Below, in pieces: positions 38,901 to 48,258 of a stretch of DNA of 64,000 bases (within the stretch, counting starts at the first letter, position 1; each line of letters opens with the position of its first letter). The notes below the pieces were generated by a model. The model was not told the origin of the DNA and made no database searches. It worked only from the letters and a program-made list of their open reading frames with translations. The DNA lies in the NCBI RefSeq assembly GCF_000317695.1, contig NC_019771.1, forward strand, positions 682,001 to 746,000, read 5' to 3'. This DNA is from Anabaena cylindrica PCC 7122 (GTDB lineage Bacteria > Cyanobacteriota > Cyanobacteriia > Cyanobacteriales > Nostocaceae). A program made the position numbers and the translations under genes.

Positions 38901-39064
38901 AAAGCACCAAAAATGAAAATGAAGTGGAATTTATGGTGGAATCTGATATTTATTCCCTAATTTCACTGGAAATATTGAGAATTAAAAGTATAAAAATTTT
39001 CATTTCTTGTTTTGCATTACTCAATTATCTTGTTGAAGACAATACAACACCAAAGCCCTCATTT

Positions 39065-39088
39065 AAAGACGCGATGAATCGCGTCTTT
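39065..39088 (+). terminator. strong hairpin terminator after the transposition operon
   Basis: Perfect stem AAAGACGCGAT/ATCGCGTCTTT with a two-base loop, followed by GTTT. It separates the tnsB-tnsC-tniQ operon (and the small gene) from the defence cargo. Confidence 0.7.
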
Positions 39089-39240
39089 GTTTAAATTTGT
39101 GAATTTTTTCGTAATTACAGATATTTGTGCTGAAATTCTCTTTTAAATAATTATGTTAATTTTACTGACGATTATATATTAGTATGACGTATTAAAGCCA
39201 GTGTATTAATTTGGCGGCAAAATCGATAAGTGAGGGGAGA

Positions 39241-42200
39241 ATGACAGGAGAAGACCACAGCGTCAAACTTGGGGGTAATGCTGATAGCAGTGCGATTATT
39301 ACTGGAGATAGGAATACCGCTACTATTACCATCACCAATTACTACTACCCTGAAAGTACAAAAGTATTACCTGTTGAATCTACGGGCGCTGCTGATAAAA
39401 GTCTTCCCTGTCCTTATCGTGGTTTGTTTCATTTTGGTCCCGATGACGCAGAGTTTTTCTTTGGACGTGAAATATTTATAAAAGAACTTTTCGCTGCGAC
39501 TCAAAGCCGGAATTTTATCCCCGTATTGGGTGCGTCGGGAAGCGGTAAATCTTCGGTGGTTCTGGCGGGATTAGTGCCGAAACTGCAAAAAGCAGGTCAT
39601 TGGAAGTTTACCCACTTTCGTCCCGGTTCCGACCCTTTCCATGCCCTAGCCTTGGCGCTAGTTCCACTTTACACGCAAAATCTGGATGCTACTGATAAAA
39701 TCATCCAAGCTCGTAAGTTGTCACAATCTCTTAGTGATCGTGAAATCCATTTGGGTGATGTATTTGCTCAGATTCACCAAAATCACCCCACAGATCAGGT
39801 GTTGCTAATTGCCGATCAATTTGAAGAAATTTATACCCTATGCGCCGATCATAAAATTCGCCATAGTTTTCTAGATAGTTTATTAGTCAGCTTTGAATCC
39901 TCTCCTTCTCAGTCCCAATACGATCATGTGCTAGTTGCAACCATGCGGGCAGATTTCTTGGGAAATGCTCTGGGATATCCCCCTTTTGGAGATGTATTGA
40001 AAACTGATATCAAGCTGATCAGCTCGATGAATCATAATGAACTTTCACAGGTGATTGAAAAGCCTGCTGACAAGTTGGGGGTGACTTTTGAAGTGGGACT
40101 AGTGGAACGCATATTAGATGATGTGGAAGATGAACCGGGGAATTTACCCCTGCTGGAGTTTGCATTAACGGAATTGTGGGAGCAGCGAAAGGGTAAACAG
40201 TTAACTCATACAGCTTATCAGCATATAGGTAAGGTACAAGGTGCTTTGGCTCGTCATGCAGATCAGAATTATGGTAAGTTGAGCGCAGCCCAGAAAGAAC
40301 AGGTACGGCGGATTTTCATCCAATTAGTGCAACCGGGTGAAGTTACACAAGATACGCGACGACTGGCGACGAAAGCCGAATTGGGTGAAGCCAGCTGGAA
40401 ATTGGTGAAACGGTTGGCTGATGAACGATTAGTAGTCACCAGTCAAAATGCTGCTAACCAAGAGACGGTCGAAGTTGTTCATGAAGCATTGATCCGTAAT
40501 TGGGCTGAACTACGAGGATGGATGAACGCAGACCGTAGCTTTCGTGCTTGGCAAGAAAGGCTGAGGTTCGCAATGCTGCAATGGCAAAAAATGCAACGAG
40601 ATGAAGGGGCATTGTTGCGGGGTGCAGTTTTAAAAGAAGCGGAAGAAAAGCAGAAACAACGCCGAGAGGAACTGAGCAAAGAGGAGCAAGAATTTATTCA
40701 AGCTAGTGTAGCCCTGCGTCAACGTAGTCAGCAGCTAATTTACTATTTTTTGGGGGGGATTGGGAGTATCCTGTTACTGGCGCTGGGGATTTGGGGCTGG
40801 TTAAATTATACAACTCTGGGGCAATTGACTCAAATTCGCTGGCAATTGACTGATATGAGTCAGCAGATAAAGAGTCCTGAGTATCAAGCACAAGCGGCTT
40901 TTGCCTTTCTTAAGGATGAAAATTCTGCTCAAGCCTTGAAACTTATTAGCCAGATTCAGGATGCCTCTGCCTTAATTGCCATTGCCGAAGCCTATGGCAA
41001 GCTAAAGCAACCAGAAAAAGCCGCCCCCTTGCTCGCTCAAGCGATCGCCTCTGCTAACCAGATTCCGGATGCCAACTCCAAAGCCTATCCCTTAAGTGCC
41101 ATTGCCGAAGCTATTGGCAAGCTAAACCAACCAGAAAAAGCCGCCCCCTTGCTCGCTCAAGCGATCGCCTCTGCTAACCAGATTCCGGATGCCTACTCCA
41201 AAGCCTATGCCTTAAGAGCCATTGCCGAAGCCTATGGCAAGCTAAACCAACCAGAAAAAGCCGCCCCCTTGCTCGCTCAAGCGATCGCCTCTGCTAACCA
41301 GATTCCGGATGCCAACTCCAAAGCCTATTTCTTAAGTGCCATTGCCGAAGCTATTGGCAAGCTAAACCAACCAGAAAAAGCCGCCCCCTTGCTCGCTCAA
41401 GCGATCGCCTCTGCTAACCAGATTCCGGATTCCAATTTCAAAGCCGATGCCTTAAGTGCCATTGCTGAAGCTATTGGCAAGCTAAACCAACCAGAAAAAG
41501 CCGCCCCCTTGCTCGCTCAAGCGATCGCCTCTGCTAACCAGATTCCGGATTCCAATTTCAAAGCCGATGCCTTAAGAGCCATTGCCGAAGCCTATGGCAA
41601 GCTAAACCAACCAGAAAAAGCCGCCCCCTTGCTCGCTCAAGCGATCGCCTCTGCTAACCAGATTCCGGATGCCAACTCCAAAGCCTATGCCTTAAGTGCC
41701 ATTGCCGAAGCTATTGGCAAGCTAAAGCAACCAGAAAAAGCCGCCCCCTTGCTCGCTCAAGCGATCGCCCTCTGCTAACCAGATTCCGGATGCCAACTCC
41801 AAAGCCGATGCCTTAAGAGCCATTGCCGAAGCTATTGGCAAGCTAAACCAACCAGAAAAAGCCGCCCCCTTGCTCGCTCAAGCGATCGCCTCTGCTAACC
41901 AGATTCCGGATGCCAACTCCAAAGCCTCTGCCTTAAGAGCCATTGCCGAAGCTATTGGCAAGCTAAAGCAACCAGAAAAAGCCGCCCCCTTGCTCGCTCA
42001 AGCGATCGCCTCTGCTAACCAGATTCCGGATGCCAACTCCAAAGCCTCTGCCTTAAGAGCCATTGCCGAAGCCTATGGCAAGCTAAACCAACCAGAAAAA
42101 GCCGCCCCCTTGCTCGCTCAAGCGATCGCCTCTGCTAACCAGATTCCGGATTCCAATTTCAAAGCCTATGCCTTAAGTGCCATTGCCGAAGCCTATGGCA

Positions 42201-42592
42201 AGCTAAACCAACCAGAAAAAGCCGCCCCCTTGCTCGCTCAAGCGATCGCCTCTGCTAACCAGATTCCGGATGCCAACTCCAAAGCCTCTGCCTTAAGTGC
42301 CATTGCTGAAGCTATTGGCAAGCTAAAGCAACCAGAAAAAGCCGCCCCCTTGCTCGCTCAAGCGATCGCCTCTGCTAACCAGATTCCGGATTCCAATTTC
42401 AAAGCCGAAGTTTTAATTGCCATTGCCGAAGTCGCCGCGAACCTTAAAAACTGGGGACAGGCACTGAAAGCTACGCAAAAATGCCCCAGTGACGATTGTA
42501 AGGTGAAATTGCTGACGGGGGTTTTAACGGTTCATGCCGAGCAGCAGCATCCTAAGTTAAAGGAGGAGAAGGAGGAGAAGGAAGAGGAGTGA
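39241..42592 (+). pseudogene. STAND NTPase with tandem 40-residue repeats, frameshifted
   Basis: The start is ATG 39241, preceded by GAGGGGAG. An N-terminal tag (HSVKLGGN..SAIITGDRNTATI, about 6-30) precedes an nSTAND NTPase with Walker A GASGSGKSSV (about 97) and Walker B LLIADQFEEIY (about 188). A winged-helix and sensor region follows, then one membrane helix (about 500-521) and twelve TPR-like repeats. One extra C in the seventh repeat (CCC instead of CC at 41768-41770) shifts the frame and stops translation at 41778; removing it gives an open frame of 1,116 residues to 42592. Known STAND proteins are sensor/switch ATPases in immunity or programmed death. It may be truncated, phase-variable or a sequencing error. 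Confidence 0.85.
40981..42421 (+). repeat. twelve tandem 120-bp repeats within the STAND gene
   Basis: The unit encodes 40 residues of the AIAEAYGKLNQPEKAAPLLA type and recurs at 40981 and every 120 bp to 42421, with one extra base in unit seven. Copies are nearly identical in DNA, alternating a few variants (AYG/AIG; NSK/NFK), which points to recent expansion or conversion. Each unit carries a GCGATCGC HIP1 palindrome. Confidence 0.95.
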
Positions 42593-42727
42593 ACTTTTTT
42601 TCAACCAGCGATAATTAGCGAACAGTCAAAAGTCAAAAGTCAAAAGTGAAATGTTTGCTGTAAATTGGTTTTGGCGCTTTAGTATGTCCGCCGACTACTG
42701 CTATAAAAAACCATATCAAATAACACC

Positions 42728-43768
42728 GTGAAAAACATCCTCATCCTCTCCGCTAACCCCAAAAACACAGCAAATCTTCGCCTAGATGAAGAAGTGCGGG
42801 AAATCAAAAACACACTGCAACTATCTCCCCATCGAGACGAATTTCAAATCATCACAGAATCTGCGGTACGAGTGGATGATTTAACCCGCTTCTTGTCTCA
42901 CCATCAACCAACAATTGTTCACTTTTCGGGACATGGTTCTGGTACTGATGGATTAGCCTTGGAAGATAATTCTGGGCAGATGCAACTTGTCAGTACCCAA
43001 GCCCTGGCAAAGCTATTTGACTTGTTCCAAGAACAGGTTGAATGTGTTTTACTCAACGCTTGTTACAGCGAGGAACAAGCCACAGCAATTCATCAACATA
43101 TTGATTGTGTGGTGGGGATGAATCAGGCGATTGGCGATAAAGCAGCGATTAAGTTTAGCATCGGATTTTATACGGGTTTAGGGGCTGGGAGGAATTATGA
43201 AGATTGTTTTCAAATTGGTTGTACCAACATTGACTTGCAGGGAATTCCAGAATACGCAACCCCAGAAATAAAAATTCGGCGACGGCATTATCAGACCGAA
43301 AAACCAGCAAATCCAGTCAAATCTGACAAGAATAATGGTGTGAATAACGATAACAAGAGCGGGCAAAACCGTTCAGTTTCTATTGGGGGTAGTGTCACTG
43401 GTGGCGCGGTGATAACAGGAGATAGCAACACTGCAAACATCAATTTTCAACAGGTCAGTTTACCCGCACCTGCAAGCGTCAATATAGAGGCAGAACTCAA
43501 CGCCTTACGTGAGATACTGGCGAAGTTAGAAACCTCAGACCGCCGGAAAATTGATAATGCCTTTGAAGAAGCCCAGGAGGAGCTAAATAAGCCACAGCCA
43601 GATAAAGACGAGATGGGTAACGCACTTAACCGAGCCTTGAAATATGCCAAAAAAGCCGGAGAGTTTGCCTCTGTAATAGCAAAACTTCAGCCCCATCTAA
43701 CTAAAATTACTGCATGGCTAGGTGCTGATTGGCACGACTTATTAAGCTTGGTAAATTTAACGATTTAA
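42728..43768 (+). CDS. CHAT-domain caspase-like protease
   Basis: The 346-residue protein has an N-terminal CHAT peptidase (about 1-165) with the His-Cys dyad: His69 in VHFSGHGSG and Cys112 in VLLNACYSEEQA. Residues 215-240 carry a tag, RSVSIGG..GGAVITGDSNTANI, that matches the N-terminus of the upstream STAND protein. The C-terminal 95 residues are helical. GTG 42728 is the start, agreeing with MKNILILSANP-type openings of CHAT proteins. I infer that the STAND protein senses and the CHAT protease executes, the shared tag bringing them together. Its proteolytic target is unknown. Confidence 0.85.
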   Translation: MKNILILSANPKNTANLRLDEEVREIKNTLQLSPHRDEFQIITESAVRVDDLTRFLSHHQPTIVHFSGHGSGTDGLALEDNSGQMQLVSTQALAKLFDLFQEQVECVLLNACYSEEQATAIHQHIDCVVGMNQAIGDKAAIKFSIGFYTGLGAGRNYEDCFQIGCTNIDLQGIPEYATPEIKIRRRHYQTEKPANPVKSDKNNGVNNDNKSGQNRSVSIGGSVTGGAVITGDSNTANINFQQVSLPAPASVNIEAELNALREILAKLETSDRRKIDNAFEEAQEELNKPQPDKDEMGNALNRALKYAKKAGEFASVIAKLQPHLTKITAWLGADWHDLLSLVNLTI

Positions 43769-43795
43769 CTCTCGTTGGAACACTCTAATATCAGT

Positions 43796-43908
43796 AGGAC
43801 TTACGTAATAGGCTACTCGTGGAGATTGGGCATTGGTTAATGTTTCTGGAGCTATTATGCCATGCCTAATTCAAACCCTTTATTTTTCGTTCCTCATGCG
43901 TAAGTCCT
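43796..43908. repeat. MITE with AGGACTTACG ends
   Basis: A 113-bp non-coding element has terminal inverted repeats AGGACTTACG and CGTAAGTCCT. These ends resemble those of IS630/Tc1-type MITEs that I recall in Nostoc and Microcystis. It lies between the CHAT gene and the next cargo gene and is unrelated to families A-C. Confidence 0.7.
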
Positions 43909-44064
43909 GTTAGTTTTAGATTGTGTGTGAATTGTAAAAGATACCAAATGGGTTCTATAAACATGATTTCCTAGAAACAACATCAAGGCTTTCATTAAAT
44001 GAGTAAATTATTATACATAGTATATTAATGTTTATACTATATGTATATCTATAAATAACAAAAA

Positions 44065-44538
44065 ATGACTGACTCCTCTGTTTTGATTATGAAAATGCGG
44101 CAACAAATTCTATCCTTATCCTTAACTCTTTACCTTGCTGCCAGTCAAAATAATGATACAGAAGAAGAAATTAAGATTCCACCACTAATTATATCGATAG
44201 CAAAACGTGGTCTTGCACTCCATGAAGAATTCGGTGGAGGTAGAAATATAGCGGTAGCAAAGGGGTTGACAGGGCAAAGACCTTTAACTTTGGAAGATCT
44301 TAACAAAATAGTGGATTTTTTTGAAACCCATGACCCAGATTATAATGATCCTGGTTGGAGCAGTGCTAGGAATCCATCTGGGGCTTGGATACGCTGGTGT
44401 CTCATGGGAGGTAATGGTAGTTGGGCTAGAGAGATGAAAGAAGAGATTGAGAAAGATAAAAATCCTCATCGTTTTAGGTTTGTAGTTCCCCTTGAACAAC
44501 CAATACCAAAAACTCACCAACCTTCACAAGGTTTCTAG
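44065..44538 (+). CDS. hypothetical protein resembling a phage/mobile-element family
   Basis: In this 157-residue protein the pattern AKRGLALHEEFGGGRNIAVAKGL, followed by DPDYNDPGWSSARNPSGAWIRWCLMGGNG, recalls a small family found in phages and mobile elements (helical domain with a GGG-R loop and a terminal PS..I.W.LWGG-type motif), sometimes near structural or repair genes. I cannot name its function. ATG 44065 is the first start, with ATG 44089 as an alternative. It sits between the STAND-CHAT pair and the hsd operon. Confidence 0.55.
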   Translation: MTDSSVLIMKMRQQILSLSLTLYLAASQNNDTEEEIKIPPLIISIAKRGLALHEEFGGGRNIAVAKGLTGQRPLTLEDLNKIVDFFETHDPDYNDPGWSSARNPSGAWIRWCLMGGNGSWAREMKEEIEKDKNPHRFRFVVPLEQPIPKTHQPSQGF

Positions 44539-44688
44539 TTCTGTAAGAGAAAACACCCACAATATTAGTGATAGTTTTTTACACAATTCCAGTTGGCTAA
44601 CGCTAAAAAGCATACTATACTGTTACGGCATAGCCAAATATAAACACAGTAATACTCTGCAAAGCAGAATGTAATAAAGGATGCTGTA

Positions 44689-47421
44689 ATGTCAGCGAAC
44701 GAAGCCAACACTAGGAAACAATTAATTGATCCTGCTTTAACCCTAGCAGGATGGAACATCAAAGACCATAACCAAGTGGGGTTAGAAATTCCTGTTGATG
44801 GCTATAATGCCGAACCTTGGAACGGTGTTACTGATTATTGCTTGTACCAACCCAATGGGGAAGTTATTGCAGTGGTGGAAGCAAAACGCCAAAGCAGTGA
44901 TCCTAAAATTGCCCAAACCCAGGTAGAATACTACGTTAAAGAAATAGAAAAACATCAAAGTTTCCGCCCTTTTGCGTTTATGACTAATGGGGAGGAAATT
45001 TATTTTTGGGATGTGGGAAATTCTGCAAAACGACAGGTAGCTGGCTTTTTCTCGCCATCAGATTTAGAGAATTTATTGTATATTCGCCAAAATCAAATTG
45101 CGTTAAGTTCAATACCCATTAATACCCAAATTGCCGGCAGAGATTATCAACAAGAAGCTATTCGTCGGGTTTGTGAAACATTTGATCAGGGAAAACGCCG
45201 CACTTTGTTGGTAATGGCTACGGGAACAGGGAAAACCCGCACTGCAATGGCAATTATTGACTTATTTTTAAAAGCTAATCAAAGTCGTAAAATATTATTT
45301 GTTGCTGATAGGGATAATTTAGTCAAGCAAGCTTTGGAAGATGGTTTTATGGAACATATTCCCCATGAACCATGCGATCGCATTTACAGCTACAACATAG
45401 ATAAAACTAAACGGCTGTATGTTGTTGTTGAAAAGACTTTGAGAAATTCCTATAAAAACTTTAGTCCAGCTTTTTTTGATTTAATTATTTTTGATGAAGC
45501 ACATCGTTCTATTTTTAACCTCTTTCAAGAGGTAATGGAATATTTTGATGGGAGGATGATTGGTTTAACAGCTACACCCGCAGGTTTTATTGATAGGAAT
45601 ACATTTAATACTTTTCACTGTTTTGATGGTATTCCTAGTTTTCTATATACCTATAAACAAGCAATTGAAGAGAAAAATTTAGTTGATTTTAGTCTTTATC
45701 AAGCACAAACTAAATTTCAAAGTGAAGGTATTAAAGGCGCAAAACTTTCAGAAGAAGAACAGAATGTATTGATAGCACAAGGAACTGACCCAGATAATAT
45801 TGATTTTTCCGGTACAGATTTAGAAAAAAAGGTTAGTAATAAAGACACTCTCCGCAAGCAGTGGGAAGAAATTATGGAACATTGCCATAAAGATGAATCA
45901 GGGCAACTACCAGCGAAAACAATTGTATTTGCATTGACTCAAAAACACGCTTTACGGCTATCTACAACTTTTGAAGAAATGTATCCTCAATATTCTGATT
46001 TAGTGCGCGTAATTACCCATAAAACAGAATATAAAGGTAAGCTAACAGGGAATTTCAAAAAAGAGGATATGCCCCGCATTGCTATATCTGTGGATATGCT
46101 GGATACGGGTATAGATGTACCAGAAATCATGAATTTGGTGTTTATGAAACCTGTGCAATCACAGATTAAACTTTGGCAAATGATTGGACGCGGAACGCGA
46201 AATCAAAAGGCTTGTAAAAAGTTGGAATGGTTGCCAAATCGGACTAAGCAGGAATTTTTAATTATTGATTTTTGGGAAAATGAATTTGAAGCTAAAGCAC
46301 AAACAGAAGTAGCCCAAACTATTCCTGTACTTCAACGCATTTTTAACACTCGTTTGGATTTACTGGAGTTATATTTACATAATCAAGAATCACCAGATTG
46401 TCAAGCGGTAATTGCAAGTTTACGGGAACAAATAACCCAAATTCCGATAGATTCATTTACTGTCAAAAAGAAGATAGTGGATATTGCAGAAGCTTGGACA
46501 GATTTATTTTGGAATTACATTACTAAAGATAAATTGAAGTCATTACGGTTTAAAGTTGCTCCTCTGTTGCGATTTGTGCCAGGTGTTGAGATAGCAGCAG
46601 CGACTTTTACAAGTAAAGTTGAACGATTAAAATTAGAAATTCAAACCGAAGGAGCAAAACCGGATACTGTACAATCTATTGCTGAAGATGTGAGTCGTTT
46701 ACCTGATTTTATCCATCAAGATAAACGAAAACAAGATGCAATTAAGTTGTGTTTATCTTCACGCTTGAATAATGCAACAGTGAAAGAATTGAATCAGATA
46801 ATAGCTAATTTAGCTGAAGAAATGAAAAATCGGCGACAACGCCCTAGTATTTTTTTAGAGTTAGATTTAGCTGATTTTGTGGCTACTCGCGGTTTTATTA
46901 CTGTGGGTGAGGGTGGTGAACAAGTTTATGTGGAGGAATATAAAAAACGAGTTGAGGAGAAAATAAATGTAATTGTAGATGATCATCCTACTATTAAGGC
47001 TATTCAGGAAGGTGAAGCGGTTACAGATTGGCAATTAATTGAGTTAGAGAGAACTTTACGCCAAGGTTTAGGAGGTGGTAATATTCAGCTTTCTGAGTCG
47101 AATATTCGCAAGGCTTACGGGCTAAAAGCTAATAGTTTATTGGCGTTTTTGCGGCATTTATTGGATTTGGATGCGATACCTGATTATGAGGAGGTGGTAA
47201 AGCGTCAATTTGAGGAGTTTATTGCCAAACACCAGTATAACGCTAATCAGATTAATTTTTTAAGGGCTGTGCAGAGTGTGTTTTTACAAAAGCGGAGGTT
47301 AGAGGTAGCTGATTTGTATGAGGGAGCTTTGGCTAGGTTTGGGAAAAATGCCGTTGATAGGTTTTTTTCTGATGATGAGGTGGATGATTTGTTGGCGTTT
47401 ACGGAATTGTTGGCGGCGTAA
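44689..47421 (+). CDS. hsdR: type I restriction endonuclease subunit HsdR (CAST-borne, EcoEI-type)
   Basis: The 910-residue protein is shorter and of a different subfamily from the HsdR at 31475. The nuclease motif reads VTDYCLYQPNGEVIAVVEAKRQS (Asp ... EAK, about residues 45-65). The helicase has Walker A MATGTGKTRTAMA (about 178) and FDEAHRSI, and the closing helicase part has DTGIDVPEIMNLVFMKP and QMIGRGTRN. The C-terminal 350 residues are an EcoEI R-type helical region. It is first in hsdR-HEPN gene-hsdM-hsdS, all forward. Confidence 0.93.
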   Translation: MSANEANTRKQLIDPALTLAGWNIKDHNQVGLEIPVDGYNAEPWNGVTDYCLYQPNGEVIAVVEAKRQSSDPKIAQTQVEYYVKEIEKHQSFRPFAFMTNGEEIYFWDVGNSAKRQVAGFFSPSDLENLLYIRQNQIALSSIPINTQIAGRDYQQEAIRRVCETFDQGKRRTLLVMATGTGKTRTAMAIIDLFLKANQSRKILFVADRDNLVKQALEDGFMEHIPHEPCDRIYSYNIDKTKRLYVVVEKTLRNSYKNFSPAFFDLIIFDEAHRSIFNLFQEVMEYFDGRMIGLTATPAGFIDRNTFNTFHCFDGIPSFLYTYKQAIEEKNLVDFSLYQAQTKFQSEGIKGAKLSEEEQNVLIAQGTDPDNIDFSGTDLEKKVSNKDTLRKQWEEIMEHCHKDESGQLPAKTIVFALTQKHALRLSTTFEEMYPQYSDLVRVITHKTEYKGKLTGNFKKEDMPRIAISVDMLDTGIDVPEIMNLVFMKPVQSQIKLWQMIGRGTRNQKACKKLEWLPNRTKQEFLIIDFWENEFEAKAQTEVAQTIPVLQRIFNTRLDLLELYLHNQESPDCQAVIASLREQITQIPIDSFTVKKKIVDIAEAWTDLFWNYITKDKLKSLRFKVAPLLRFVPGVEIAAATFTSKVERLKLEIQTEGAKPDTVQSIAEDVSRLPDFIHQDKRKQDAIKLCLSSRLNNATVKELNQIIANLAEEMKNRRQRPSIFLELDLADFVATRGFITVGEGGEQVYVEEYKKRVEEKINVIVDDHPTIKAIQEGEAVTDWQLIELERTLRQGLGGGNIQLSESNIRKAYGLKANSLLAFLRHLLDLDAIPDYEEVVKRQFEEFIAKHQYNANQINFLRAVQSVFLQKRRLEVADLYEGALARFGKNAVDRFFSDDEVDDLLAFTELLAA

Positions 47422-47463
47422 AAAAATAATACAATATTTAATAGTTTAGACTGGAGTTTTTAT

Positions 47464-48210
47464 ATGAGTTCAACTCTTAATGACAGATTCGATAAAACTA
47501 TAAAATCTTTATGGGATAAGATTGGTCGTTTTGGATCATGGACATCTGATTTAGAAAAAAGAAAATATATACACGAAAAATTACAATATTTTCATGCTAC
47601 TCACAGCGATGATAATGAGCATATAACTGATATCTTTATGTCTCTACCATCTGGGTATAATTTGCTTAAATCTGCTCTTGAATGGGAGTCTCCTAAAATT
47701 GGAAAGGAATCACTACCATATAAATTGAGAGAAACACATATAGTCAGAGGTATACAATGGAAACTTGTAATTGCACATGGTGGATTTGAAACTATTGCGA
47801 AAACTTTAATGAATGACCAAAATAGAGGTTTTCACCCCTCAACAATACAACAGTTTATAGAAAAATGTGATTTACCAATATATAATTCTCTGAAACCACC
47901 AATTGGTACACATAAACTTGATTTATGGTTAAATAAACCAGTAGCAGAAAATGAACATAACGCAATTATTACTTTTTTAGGTCTTGAACGTGGTGATGCA
48001 ACAATAATCAAAAATTGGATTATTGAGTCTCAAGAAATTGATAGCTGGGATAAGGTCGTACAGCTTTCTAAAGCATTACGCAATGCAACTGCTCACGGTG
48101 CATTATCCGCGACAAAAGTATTCGATTGGGATTTAGTAGACAAAATGGAAATTATAACTGAAAATCTTGGAGAAATTGCAATAGCAGGATTAAACAAATT
48201 AATTGAATAG
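47464..48210 (+). CDS. HEPN-like RNase candidate inside the hsd operon
   Basis: The protein has 248 residues and is mostly helical. Near the C-terminus, SKALRNATAHGALSATK contains the Rx4H motif (Arg206, His211) of HEPN ribonucleases, in the usual context of an Arg-Asn pair before the spacer. The N-terminal part (about 1-150) is unrecognised. It sits 42 bp after hsdR and 48 bp before hsdM, so it is a member of the operon. By analogy with the anticodon nuclease PrrC, which is held by a type I RM enzyme, it may be a fail-safe RNase; that analogy is inference. Confidence 0.6.
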   Translation: MSSTLNDRFDKTIKSLWDKIGRFGSWTSDLEKRKYIHEKLQYFHATHSDDNEHITDIFMSLPSGYNLLKSALEWESPKIGKESLPYKLRETHIVRGIQWKLVIAHGGFETIAKTLMNDQNRGFHPSTIQQFIEKCDLPIYNSLKPPIGTHKLDLWLNKPVAENEHNAIITFLGLERGDATIIKNWIIESQEIDSWDKVVQLSKALRNATAHGALSATKVFDWDLVDKMEIITENLGEIAIAGLNKLIE

Positions 48211-48258
48211 AATTGAATAATTGAATAAATCAAAAGAGGATGAATTTATAAATTAGTT

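Noticed and set aside
41870..42592. Separate repeat-protein gene of 240 codons
   Set aside because: It begins with TTG in the middle of a repeat and is the continuation of the STAND gene after the extra C; I treat it as part of one frameshifted gene.
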